Of a stretch of DNA of 23,901 nucleotides, positions 1 through 7,567 are shown in pieces. Where the stretch lies: contig JAZSNA010000019.1 in the NCBI GenBank assembly GCA_045536135.1, positions 1 to 23,901 of the forward strand, written 5' to 3'. How positions within the stretch are numbered: the stretch's first letter is position 1; every line of letters begins with the position of its first letter. Source of the DNA: JAZSNA01 sp045536135. Its GTDB lineage: Bacteria > Pseudomonadota > Alphaproteobacteria > CAAHEQ01 > UBA3637. A model generated the notes under the pieces. The model did no database searches. It was not told the DNA's origin and saw nothing but the letters and a program-made list of their open reading frames with translations. Made by a program: the position numbers and the translations under genes.

Positions 1-130
1 AAAAAAACCTTGGTTTTTTGCAAGAACTTTTTTTTACGATTTAAATATTTTTTTTCTTTTATTTTAAAAGTGTTGTTTTTTCAATTTTGGGATTTTTGAA
101 TTTCAAAAAAAACCAAGGTTTTTTTTGCTG
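1..130. repeat. Inverted repeat pair in AT-rich intergenic DNA
   Basis: Two short A/T-flanked cores face each other: AACCTTGGTT near position 6 and its reverse complement AACCAAGGTT near 111. With flanking A and T runs the match is about 18-20 bases, separated by about 80 bases of T-rich sequence. Each arm is also nearly self-palindromic (AAAACC/GGTTTT). It could be two weak terminators for a gene left of the window, or a small extragenic repeat. No ORF is credible here. Confidence 0.4.
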
Positions 131-154
131 AAAAATTGAAATCATTAATCCATT

Positions 155-186
155 AAAAAACGGGGGATATATACCCCCGTTTTTTT
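155..186 (-). terminator. Intrinsic terminator after ppiB
   Basis: A-run, CGGGGG, seven-base loop ATATATA, CCCCCG, T-run. Read on the minus strand it forms a GC-capped hairpin followed by a run of U, 12 bases after the ppiB stop, so it should end the ssb-gyrA-ppiB transcript. The symmetric A/T flanks mean it could also act on plus-strand transcripts. Confidence 0.85.
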
Positions 187-198
187 AAAAATATTCTT

Positions 199-708
199 TT
201 ATTCCGCCAAAGACATTTTTATAATTTTATCGGGATTAACCGGTGGTTCGCCCCGTTTAATATTATCCACGAATTCCATGCCTTCAATCACTCGTCCCCA
301 AACTGTATATTGTCCGTCTAAAAACCGAGCATCTTCAAAACAGATAAAGAATTGAGAATCCGCCGAATTCGGATCCATAGCCCGAGCCATGGAGACCGCC
401 CCTCTGACATGCGGTGTCTGATTAAATTCAGCCGGTAATTTCTGTCCCGATCCACCCATACCTGTTCCGGTCGGATCACCGGTTTGAGCCATAAATCCGT
501 CAATCACCCGATGAAACACGATACCGTCATAAAATCCCTGTTTGACCAGTTCCTTAATCCGAGCCACATGCCGCGGTGCGACTTCGGGCAACATTTCAAT
601 CACAACCCGTCCATCCTTTAAATCCAAATACAATAAGTTTTCATTATTCATTGCTTTGACCTCCATTGTTATCAGAAGCGACAATATCGCCATCCATATT
701 TTCTTCAT
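199..708 (-). CDS. ppiB: Cyclophilin-type peptidyl-prolyl cis-trans isomerase
   Basis: Cyclophilin that catalyses cis/trans isomerisation of prolyl peptide bonds. Family signatures are FHRVIDGFMAQTGDP with its catalytic Arg, GSGQKLPAEF, MARAMDPNSADSQFFI and LDGQYTVWGRV. Two starts are plausible. The one chosen (ATG at 708) has AAGGAG seven bases upstream and gives 169 residues beginning with a Sec-type signal peptide: MKK, a hydrophobic stretch IWMAILSLLITM, then a possible V-K-A cleavage site. The other (ATG at 649-651) has GGAGG eight bases upstream, overlaps the gyrA stop by 8 bases and gives a 150-residue cytosolic enzyme of normal length. The gene is the last of ssb-gyrA-ppiB. The family call is firm; cell location depends on which start is used. 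Confidence 0.92.
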   Translation of the reverse strand: MKKIWMAILSLLITMEVKAMNNENLLYLDLKDGRVVIEMLPEVAPRHVARIKELVKQGFYDGIVFHRVIDGFMAQTGDPTGTGMGGSGQKLPAEFNQTPHVRGAVSMARAMDPNSADSQFFICFEDARFLDGQYTVWGRVIEGMEFVDNIKRGEPPVNPDKIIKMSLAE

Positions 709-3379
709 TCTGTTCTCCTTCTGTTTCTTCTTTATATTCTTCCACCAAAGATACGGAAACGACCCGTTCATCATCGGCTAATCTGAATACGATAACCCCC
801 ATTGTATTTCGTCCGGCCGTCCGAATAGAAGACAGCGGTGTCCGAATTAGTTTTCCCGCATCAGTCACAAGCATGACATCTGTATTCGGCAAGGCGATAC
901 AAGAAGCCACAACGGATGCATCTTTTTTGGACAAGTCAATATTTGTCACCCCTTGTGCCCCCCGAGAGGTAATCCGATATTCGTATGCGGAAGTTTGTTT
1001 TCCATACCCCTTATCCGTTAAGGTCAAGATGAAATCTTCCTCGGCCTCCATTTGATTAAAGACCTCTTCGGAAATAGATGAATCGGTCGGGAAAACGAAA
1101 TCTTCGCCGTCTCGCCGTTTTAAGGACGAAACTTTTAAATATTCATCCCGAACTTCGGTATCTGCCTTGACATGGTTCAAAACCGCCATAGACATTATTT
1201 CGTCCCCATCACCCAATTTCATACCCCGAACACCGGTAGATGCCCGAGATTCAAAGACACGAACATCTGTCACAGGGAACCGAACACATTTTCCGCCCTT
1301 GGCTGACAGTAAAATATCCTGTGTTTCATCACACAAAACAACACCAATAAGTTTATCGCCCTCATCCAACTTCATGGCAATTTTTCCATTGGCGTTGACC
1401 CGATAGAAATCCGCCAATCTGTTCCGCCGAACATTTCCGGAAGCCGTCGCAAACATCATGCTTAATCCTTCGCCGTCCTCTTCTTTTTCAGGAAGTGGCA
1501 AAACAGTCGTAATCTTTTCACCCCGATCCAACGGTAAAAGGTTAATAAGTGCTTTACCCAAACTTTGCGGACTTCCCTCGGGCAATCGATACGTTTTCAT
1601 TTTATACACAATACCGTTAGAGCTGAAAAACAACAACGGAACATGCGTATTCGCCACGAACAAGTTCACGACATAATCTTCTTCCCGAGTGGACATACCG
1701 GAACGGCCTTTCCCGCCTCGATGTTGAGCCCGATAAGTATTAACAGGAACCCGTTTAATATATCCGGTATTCGTGACAGTCACAACCATATCTTGTCGAG
1801 GAATTAAATCTTCAATATCGGCATCAAATTCGGCATCATCAATTTGAGTCCGCCGTGGAACGGCAAATTTTTCCTTAATTTCCATACATTCGTCCCGCAT
1901 AATGGAATATACACGTTCCTTAGACGCCAAAATATCCAATAAATCTTTAATAACGGAACAAAGTTCGATACACTCATCATGCAATTTATCACGTTCCAAA
2001 CCGGTCAGACGATTTAATTTCAAATCCAAAATTCCCTTGGCTTGAGCTTCGGACAACTGATAAGTTCCGTCCACCACTTTACGATCCGGTTCATCCACCA
2101 AGGCAATTAACCGTTCCACATCCGTCGCATTCCATTTCATCGCCATTAACTTTTCTTTAGCTTCGGTCGGGTTTGCGGCTTTTTTAATCATCTCGATAAC
2201 CAAATCAATATTCGCCACAGCAATGGCCAATCCGACCACAATATGAGCCCGATCCCGAGCTTTATTTAAATCAAAGATAGTCCGACGACGAATAACTTCC
2301 TCACGGAATTCGATAAAAGCCCGTAAAGAATCCGCCAAATTCATCACCATCGGCCGCCCGTTATACAAAGCTAACGAGTTAACGGCAAAAGAAGATTGTA
2401 ATGATGTATATTTATATAACTGATTTAAAACGACATCGGGATGAGCATCTTTTTTAAGCTCGATAACAACCCGCACACCGTCCCGATCGGATTCATCTCG
2501 TAAATCGGAAATACCTTCAATAACTTTTTCTTTAACCAATTCGGCGATTTTGGAAATCATTTCCGCTTTATTAACCTGATAAGGAACTTCGGAAACAATA
2601 ATCACGGATTTTCCTTTGACTTCCTCAATTTCACATTTCCCACGCAAAATAACGGAACCGCGTCCGGTAGACAAAGCGGAACGAGACCCGCCCCGTCCCA
2701 AAATCACACCGCCAGTCGGGAAATCCGGCCCTGGAACAATCATCAATAATTCATCCATTGTAATTTCCGGATTATCAATCATGGCAATGGTTGCCGTCAA
2801 AACTTCCCCCAGATTATGAGGCGGTATATTTGTCGCCATACCGACCGCAATACCGGCCGAGCCATTGACCAGCAAATTCGGAAACCGAGCCGGCAATACA
2901 ACCGGTTCGTCACAAGTTTCATCATAGTTCGGACGAAAATCAACAGTATCTTTATCCAAATCATCCACCAAAGCCTGAGCACTTTGAGCTAATTTGGCTT
3001 CGGTATAACGCATGGCAGCGGCTTTATCCCCATCCATTGAACCGAAGTTTCCTTGCGATGCGATTAACGGCAATCCCATTGAAAAAGGTTGAGCCATCCG
3101 CACCATAGATTCATAAATCGCACTGTCCCCATGGGGGTGATATTTACCCATCACATCCCCGACGATACGAGCCGATTTACGGAACGGTTTTGAATGATCA
3201 TATCCGTTTTCATGCATAGACCATAATATCCGCCGATGAACAGGCTTTAACCCGTCCCGAACATCGGGTAAGGCACGGGAAACAATCACGCTCATTGCGT
3301 AATCCAAATAGGATTTCCGCATTTCATCTTCAACTAAAACCGGAGCAATACCCAATTCTTCTTTATTTTCTTCTGTCAT
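644..3379 (-). CDS. gyrA: DNA gyrase subunit A
   Basis: Breakage-reunion subunit of gyrase, which with GyrB introduces negative supercoils using ATP. Counting from the upstream TTG, the catalytic Tyr is in AAAMRYTEAKL (about residue 127). The quinolone-resistance region reads HPHGDSAIYES, so Ser is kept at the E. coli position 83 equivalent and Glu replaces Asp87; this predicts no classical resistance at Ser83. A GyrA-box QHRGGKG lies near residue 550, ahead of the C-terminal DNA-wrapping beta-pinwheel, and the protein ends in an acidic tail. Length is about 911 residues, normal for the family. I chose the ATG at 3379 over a TTG two codons upstream. The Shine-Dalgarno is weak (GAAAG), and ssb lies 28 bases upstream in the same direction. 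The 3' end contains the ppiB start signals. Confidence 0.98.
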   Translation of the reverse strand: MTEENKEELGIAPVLVEDEMRKSYLDYAMSVIVSRALPDVRDGLKPVHRRILWSMHENGYDHSKPFRKSARIVGDVMGKYHPHGDSAIYESMVRMAQPFSMGLPLIASQGNFGSMDGDKAAAMRYTEAKLAQSAQALVDDLDKDTVDFRPNYDETCDEPVVLPARFPNLLVNGSAGIAVGMATNIPPHNLGEVLTATIAMIDNPEITMDELLMIVPGPDFPTGGVILGRGGSRSALSTGRGSVILRGKCEIEEVKGKSVIIVSEVPYQVNKAEMISKIAELVKEKVIEGISDLRDESDRDGVRVVIELKKDAHPDVVLNQLYKYTSLQSSFAVNSLALYNGRPMVMNLADSLRAFIEFREEVIRRRTIFDLNKARDRAHIVVGLAIAVANIDLVIEMIKKAANPTEAKEKLMAMKWNATDVERLIALVDEPDRKVVDGTYQLSEAQAKGILDLKLNRLTGLERDKLHDECIELCSVIKDLLDILASKERVYSIMRDECMEIKEKFAVPRRTQIDDAEFDADIEDLIPRQDMVVTVTNTGYIKRVPVNTYRAQHRGGKGRSGMSTREEDYVVNLFVANTHVPLLFFSSNGIVYKMKTYRLPEGSPQSLGKALINLLPLDRGEKITTVLPLPEKEEDGEGLSMMFATASGNVRRNRLADFYRVNANGKIAMKLDEGDKLIGVVLCDETQDILLSAKGGKCVRFPVTDVRVFESRASTGVRGMKLGDGDEIMSMAVLNHVKADTEVRDEYLKVSSLKRRDGEDFVFPTDSSISEEVFNQMEAEEDFILTLTDKGYGKQTSAYEYRITSRGAQGVTNIDLSKKDASVVASCIALPNTDVMLVTDAGKLIRTPLSSIRTAGRNTMGVIVFRLADDERVVSVSLVEEYKEETEGEQNEENMDGDIVASDNNGGQSNE

Positions 3380-3407
3380 TTTCAATCTTTCGTTTTACAG
3401 GATTTTT

Positions 3408-3866
3408 TTAAAATGGAATTTCATCATCGAAATCATCAGCCGTCGGTGCTGAAACTGGTGCCGGAGTTGAATCCCAAGATGTCATATCATCACCGGAAAC
3501 AGACATTTCACCAGCCCCGATACGATCCAACGCCACCAATTCACCTTTGAAAGCCGTAATTACCACTTCGGTAGAAAAACGATCAGCACCGGTTTGATCT
3601 TGCCACTTACGGGTTTGTAATTGTCCTTCGACATAAACCTTTGCCCCTTTTTTCAAGAATTTTTCGGCAAATTCGGCGGTGGCAGAATTAAAGACAACCA
3701 CACGATGCCATTCTGTCCGTTCCTGTCTTTCGCCATTCATATCTTTCCAAGTTTCGCTGGTGGCCACAGGAAAGTTTGCAATTTTCTTTCCGGAATTTGT
3801 GTGCCGAATTTCTGGATCACGACCTAAATTACCGACTAAAACAACTTTATTTACACTACCTGACAT
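3408..3866 (-). CDS. ssb: Single-stranded DNA-binding protein
   Basis: Binds single-stranded DNA in replication, recombination and repair. The OB fold occupies about residues 1-110 (MSGSVNKVVLVGNLGRDPE, TEWHRVVVF, KKGAKVYVEGQLQTRKW). A flexible linker rich in Pro, Ala and Ser follows, then the acidic tip DDFDDEIPF that recruits partner proteins. At 152 residues it is typical. The ATG has AAAGGA eight bases upstream. It is the first gene of ssb-gyrA-ppiB, from a promoter at about 3902-3929. The arrangement links an SSB and a gyrase subunit in one transcript. Confidence 0.97.
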   Translation of the reverse strand: MSGSVNKVVLVGNLGRDPEIRHTNSGKKIANFPVATSETWKDMNGERQERTEWHRVVVFNSATAEFAEKFLKKGAKVYVEGQLQTRKWQDQTGADRFSTEVVITAFKGELVALDRIGAGEMSVSGDDMTSWDSTPAPVSAPTADDFDDEIPF

Positions 3867-3901
3867 AAGATTATCCTTTCTGTTAAATTGTTAATACAGA
3901 A

Positions 3902-3929
3902 AGTATATCATTTTCACAAAAAAATTCAA
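3902..3929 (-). promoter_or_regulatory. Sigma70-type promoter for ssb-gyrA-ppiB
   Basis: On the minus strand TTGAAT (3929-3924), a 16-base spacer, then TATACT (3907-3902), which matches TATAAT at five of six positions. The predicted start near 3895 gives a leader of about 28 bases containing the ssb Shine-Dalgarno AAAGGA. Confidence 0.6.
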
Positions 3930-3962
3930 ATCTTTTTTTAAAAAAAATAACAGTTTTTTTTA

Positions 3963-5024
3963 TTATCGCCCCGCTCGTTGTTGAGCCTGAACTTGACGAT
4001 GACGAAAGCTATGATATTCATTCCCTGGAACGGAATTACATACTTTCAAGGTGTTCTTTCCCAACTTTCCATCCGTTTTTAATTTTGTTCCACAAATAGA
4101 ATTCAAATTACATTGCAACTGACAAACAACCCGATCCACGGACGGATTACAAATATAAATCTGCCCCTCTTTCCCTTTGGGAATTAAAACGGGAAAAGCT
4201 CTTTGTTTCACTAGTTTACAATCATAAATCATCCACAAAACCACATAACGATTTGTCATTTTATGACAATATGTTTTTTGATAAATCAAATCTCGACTTT
4301 TCTGTTGTTCGGGTGTTAAATCCGATCTGGTTTTACCCTCTACCCGACAACTTTCCGCCAAACACATTTCCATTTGGTTGACGCATCGGTCTTTAACCCC
4401 AAAACGATATTTTGCCCCTGTTTTGGCTTCCACAAAATCAATGCGTTGATTTGTATAACTTAACAACAGGGAATTTCGCACCTCAAACCGTCTTAAAGCA
4501 TTTAAAGCTTCCACTGTTTTTTCCCCGATAATACCATCTTCCGAAATTATTTTTTTCCCATGCACCTTATTCACGGCCTTTTGCATCCACAATACTGGGT
4601 TTTTGGGAGAAGTATTGATCAAACCGTCAAACAAAGCAAACGCTATCGCATCATCTTGAATTTGATCAATTTTATATTTTTGATAAAATTCTTCAAAAAT
4701 AATTTTTTTAACATGTTCTTCTTTTAAATCTTTGACATTTTTGGGTAATTTCCATTCCGGATGACGAAGTCGTGATGCCGTTAAAGTGGGCATAATAATC
4801 CCCATATTGGTCGGCTGATCAATGTTTCGGCAAGCATACCCCCCTTCAAACTTTTTCATCCGCCCAAAAAACAAATCAAACCGACTTTGTTTCGGCATAA
4901 CGGCTTTTGTTGATTTAAGATCCCGCCCATCCGTTTTTTCTTGTGTTTTTCCACCCGATGCCGAAGCCGTAAATGTCAAAGCACCGATTAAAGATAATGA
5001 AGAGAGTATTTTTTTTAAATTCAT
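3963..5024 (-). CDS. Secreted GH108-type muramidase with peptidoglycan-binding motifs and Cys-rich tail
   Basis: Likely cleaves peptidoglycan in the periplasm. Residues 1-22 look like a signal peptide (MNLKK, a hydrophobic stretch, then ASA). Residues 56-78 carry the GH108 signature: catalytic Glu60 in FEGGY, then NIDQPTNMGI matching the family's D-x-GG-x-T-x-x-GI. SEDGIIGEKTVEAL (161-174) fits a PG_binding_3 domain. The last 140 residues are not recognised; they hold ten cysteines (214-329), consistent with periplasmic disulfides, and a second DG-x-x-G-x-x-T motif (TDGKLGKNTLKVCN, 317-330). GH108 lysozymes are usually about 180 residues, so this one is long. The start has GGAG eight bases upstream and overlaps the preceding gene's stop as ATGA, implying translational coupling. 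A prophage endolysin origin is possible, but no phage genes are nearby. Confidence 0.75.
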   Translation of the reverse strand: MNLKKILSSLSLIGALTFTASASGGKTQEKTDGRDLKSTKAVMPKQSRFDLFFGRMKKFEGGYACRNIDQPTNMGIIMPTLTASRLRHPEWKLPKNVKDLKEEHVKKIIFEEFYQKYKIDQIQDDAIAFALFDGLINTSPKNPVLWMQKAVNKVHGKKIISEDGIIGEKTVEALNALRRFEVRNSLLLSYTNQRIDFVEAKTGAKYRFGVKDRCVNQMEMCLAESCRVEGKTRSDLTPEQQKSRDLIYQKTYCHKMTNRYVVLWMIYDCKLVKQRAFPVLIPKGKEGQIYICNPSVDRVVCQLQCNLNSICGTKLKTDGKLGKNTLKVCNSVPGNEYHSFRHRQVQAQQRAGR

Positions 5025-5422
5025 CGACTATTCTCCAATCTTTTTCTTAATTCTTTAATAAAATCTTTGTCATGTTTCAAGGCTTTTCGAACGGCATTCC
5101 CCGTCTTATTTCCCCAAACGCCATCCACCTCTTCCTTTGACAAAAGCCCCTTTTCAACCAAGAGTTTTTGTAAAATTTCGTTGCCCCGTCCATGCGGGAC
5201 TTTTCCCTCTTTTTGGTTTTTTAAAATCATCCGTTCAACATCATCCACTTTTTGTTCTTCCACAAAATGTTGATTCAGCGTATATCCAACAATCAACAAG
5301 GCAGCCAAAAAAGTGGACGCCATCACCAAGGTTGTTTTTCTATCTTGCAATTGTTCCTGTCTTTTTTGTTTTTGGAATTTGGTTTCCAGTTTTTGACGTA
5401 AAAATTCATTTCTGTTTTTCAT
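5021..5422 (-). CDS. Small membrane protein with a peptidoglycan-binding-like motif
   Basis: Family not recognised. This 133-residue protein has a very basic, Gln/Lys-rich N-terminus (1-31), one membrane segment at about 32-49 (TLVMASTFLAALLIVGYTL), and a C-terminal part with VDGVWGNKTGNAVRKAL (99-115). That motif resembles the D-G-x-x-G-x-x-T core of peptidoglycan-binding domains. The positive N-terminus suggests N-in, C-out topology, placing the motif in the periplasm. It is the first gene of a two-gene operon with the GH108-type muramidase, overlapping by 4 bases, so a role in positioning or controlling that enzyme is reasonable; a holin-like role is less likely with one membrane segment. 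There is no Shine-Dalgarno: the promoter -10 ends seven bases before the ATG. Confidence 0.65.
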   Translation of the reverse strand: MKNRNEFLRQKLETKFQKQKRQEQLQDRKTTLVMASTFLAALLIVGYTLNQHFVEEQKVDDVERMILKNQKEGKVPHGRGNEILQKLLVEKGLLSKEEVDGVWGNKTGNAVRKALKHDKDFIKELRKRLENSR

Positions 5423-5429
5423 AGACTAA

Positions 5430-5458
5430 ATTATAACATAAAAAGCAAAAAAAATCAA
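5430..5458 (-). promoter_or_regulatory. Promoter of the muramidase operon, predicted leaderless
   Basis: On the minus strand TTGATT (5458-5453), a 17-base spacer, and a perfect TATAAT (5435-5430). Only seven bases (TTAGTCT) separate the -10 from the ATG at 5422, so transcription should begin at or next to the start codon. Confidence 0.7.
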
Positions 5459-5474
5459 GTTTTTAAAATTTTGC

Positions 5475-5503
5475 TTGCAATTTATATTTTTTTCTGATAT
5501 AAG
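5475..5503 (+). promoter_or_regulatory. Promoter of the rimP-nusA-infB operon
   Basis: TTGCAA (5475-5480), a 17-base spacer, TATAAG (5498-5503). The predicted start near 5510 gives a leader of about 67 bases that contains the terminator-like hairpin. It lies back-to-back with the promoter of the muramidase operon. Confidence 0.6.
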
Positions 5504-5529
5504 AGAGGAACATTCTGAAAATTATTAAC

Positions 5530-5560
5530 GGGGTGGGACTTAAAAAGTCCCCCCTTTTTT
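5530..5560 (+). terminator. Attenuator-like intrinsic terminator in the rimP leader
   Basis: GGGACTT (5535-5541), loop AAA, AAGTCCC (5545-5551), then CCC and six T. Extra G residues at 5530-5533 can extend the stem around a bulged T. No gene upstream is transcribed toward it, because the neighbour is divergent. It therefore sits between the operon promoter and the rimP Shine-Dalgarno (AGAGGA at about 5564), the layout of an attenuator. Enterobacterial rimP-nusA-infB operons are known to have a leader terminator; equivalence here is inferred. Confidence 0.75.
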
Positions 5561-5576
5561 AAAAGAGGAAAACAAA

Positions 5577-6068
5577 ATGACATTGGAACAACAAATAACT
5601 GATTTAATCACACCATCCTTATCGGACAGGGGATTTGATCTTGTTCGTGTTTTATTATCGGGCGATGAACGAGATAAAACACTTCAAATCATGGCAGAAA
5701 AACATGATTTATCGCCGATGACCATTAAAGATTGTGAACAATTATCCACGACAATATCCGCTTTATTGGAAGTTGACGACTTAATTCCCAACAAATACCA
5801 TTTGGAAATTTCATCTCCAGGAATTGACCGCCCATTGATTAAATGGACTGACTTTGAGCGTTTTATCGGATTTGAATGTAAAATAGAAACAGATATTTTA
5901 ATTTTGGCCCGTCGTCGGTTTAAAGGTAAAATTACCCAAGCGACACCAGATGTCATTACTATTAATTTTGAAGGGGAAACCCAAGAAATCCCATTTGAAA
6001 ACATTTCAAAAGCCAAATTAATATTAACCGATGAATTGGCAAAATTTTATTTAAAAGGAGGAAAATAA
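5577..6068 (+). CDS. rimP: Ribosome maturation factor RimP
   Basis: Cytoplasmic factor needed for maturation of the 30S subunit. Signatures are the N-terminal alpha/beta domain with GFDLVRVLL and DCEQLSTTISALLE, the conserved EISSPGIDRPL, and a C-terminal SH3-like barrel (FEGETQEIPFENISKAKLI). Length of 163 residues is normal. The start has AGAGGA upstream. The stop overlaps the nusA start by one base (TAATG), so the two are coupled. First gene of the translation/transcription operon and downstream of the attenuator-like hairpin. Confidence 0.96.
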   Translation: MTLEQQITDLITPSLSDRGFDLVRVLLSGDERDKTLQIMAEKHDLSPMTIKDCEQLSTTISALLEVDDLIPNKYHLEISSPGIDRPLIKWTDFERFIGFECKIETDILILARRRFKGKITQATPDVITINFEGETQEIPFENISKAKLILTDELAKFYLKGGK

Positions 6069-7567
6069 TGCAACAACAAACCAGACCGGAATTGATTCAA
6101 ACCGCCGACTTACTGGCTCGGGAAAAAGGAATCACAAAAGAAGATGTCTTACAGGCAATGGAAGTCGCCATCGCCAAAGCCGGCCGTACGAAATACGGTG
6201 CGGAATACGATATTCGTGCCAAAATAGATCCAAAAACAGGTGCCATTCGTTTAGCTCGTTATACACAAGTTGTGGACGAAATTGAAGACGAGGTCAATCA
6301 AGTTTTAAAATCCGATTTAAAAGATAAAAATCTCAATGTCGGGGACTATATTATTGACGAATTGCCGCCCATTGATTTCGGACGGATTGCAGCCGGAACA
6401 GCCAAACAAATTATCACCCAAAAAATTCGTGAAGCGGAACGCAATGTCCAATACAAAGAATTTATTGATAAAAAAGGACAAATCGTCCATGGAACAGTCA
6501 AACGAATTGAACTGGGTAATGTTATTGTTGATTTGGGTCGTGCTGAAGCCGTTTTGCGTCGGGACGAAATGATACCGGAAGAAGTTTTCCGTGTCGGCGA
6601 CCGCTTACGGGCTTATGTTTTGGATGTCCGAAGCGAAGTTCGCGGACCTCAAATTTTCTTATCCCGTTCTCATCCCAACTTCATGGCTGAATTATTCCGT
6701 GCCGAAGTTCCGGAAGTTTATGATGGTTTAATTGAAATTAAGGCCGTTGCTCGGGATCCGGGTTCACGTGCCAAAGTTGCGGTTTATTCTTCAGATTCCT
6801 CAATAGAGGCTCGTGGTGCTTGTATCGGTATGCGAGGTGTTCGTGTTCAAACCATTGTATCAGAATTACAAGGCGAAAAAATTGATGTTGTCTATTGGTC
6901 AAATGATCCGGCAACATTCATTATTAACGCCTTGGCATCTGCAGATGTCAGCAAAATCGTTTTGGATGAAGAAACACATCGTGCTGAAGTCGTTGTTCCG
7001 GATGATCAATTATCTCAAGCCATTGGTCGTCGAGGACAAAACATCCGTTTGACCTCTCAATTAACCGGATGGCATATTGATGTGATGAATGCCGATCAGG
7101 AAGCCGAACATCGTCAAGCCGAAGAAAAAGATACTTTGGAACTATTTATCAAGGCATTGGATGTGGATGAAATGATTGCACATTTATTGATTACCGAAGG
7201 TTTTACCAAAATTGATGAATTGGCCTTAACATCCATTGATGAACTTTCTTCTATTGAAGGTTTTGATGAAGAATTAGCGACAGAATTACAATCTCGGGCC
7301 TTAACATTCTTGGCGGAAGAAAAGAAAGCTTTTGATGAAAAAGTGAAGGAACAAGGCATCGGTGATAAGTTAAAAGAATTGGAAGGATTAACTGTTGATA
7401 TGATCGAAAAATTAGGTCAAAACAACATAAAAACCATCGATGACTTTGCGGATTTATCGGGTGATGAATTATTGGAAATTTTGGGTCAAGACCTAATTTC
7501 CAAAGAAAATGCCGATAAATTAATCATGAAAGCTCGGGAGCATTGGTTTGATGGAGAAAACGCCTAA
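6068..7567 (+). CDS. nusA: Transcription termination/antitermination protein NusA
   Basis: Binds RNA polymerase and nascent RNA and modulates pausing, intrinsic termination and antitermination. Domains in order: N-terminal RNAP-binding domain (1-130), S1 (about 135-199, GQIVHGTVKRIELG), KH1 (about 230-290 with CIGMRGVRVQ) and KH2 (about 305-345 with AIGRRGQNIRL). Two acidic helix-hairpin-helix repeats follow in the C-terminal half (about 360-420 and 430-490), as in E. coli-length NusA. At 499 residues it is full length. Shine-Dalgarno AAAAGGAGG lies upstream in the rimP 3' end. NusA could feed back on the hairpin ahead of rimP. Confidence 0.98.
   Translation: MQQQTRPELIQTADLLAREKGITKEDVLQAMEVAIAKAGRTKYGAEYDIRAKIDPKTGAIRLARYTQVVDEIEDEVNQVLKSDLKDKNLNVGDYIIDELPPIDFGRIAAGTAKQIITQKIREAERNVQYKEFIDKKGQIVHGTVKRIELGNVIVDLGRAEAVLRRDEMIPEEVFRVGDRLRAYVLDVRSEVRGPQIFLSRSHPNFMAELFRAEVPEVYDGLIEIKAVARDPGSRAKVAVYSSDSSIEARGACIGMRGVRVQTIVSELQGEKIDVVYWSNDPATFIINALASADVSKIVLDEETHRAEVVVPDDQLSQAIGRRGQNIRLTSQLTGWHIDVMNADQEAEHRQAEEKDTLELFIKALDVDEMIAHLLITEGFTKIDELALTSIDELSSIEGFDEELATELQSRALTFLAEEKKAFDEKVKEQGIGDKLKELEGLTVDMIEKLGQNNIKTIDDFADLSGDELLEILGQDLISKENADKLIMKAREHWFDGENA

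Noticed and set aside
542..781. Short ORFs antisense to gyrA, ppiB, infB and other genes
   Set aside because: They lie within well-recognised genes on the other strand or frame, lack recognisable domains and have no ribosome-binding sites worth noting.
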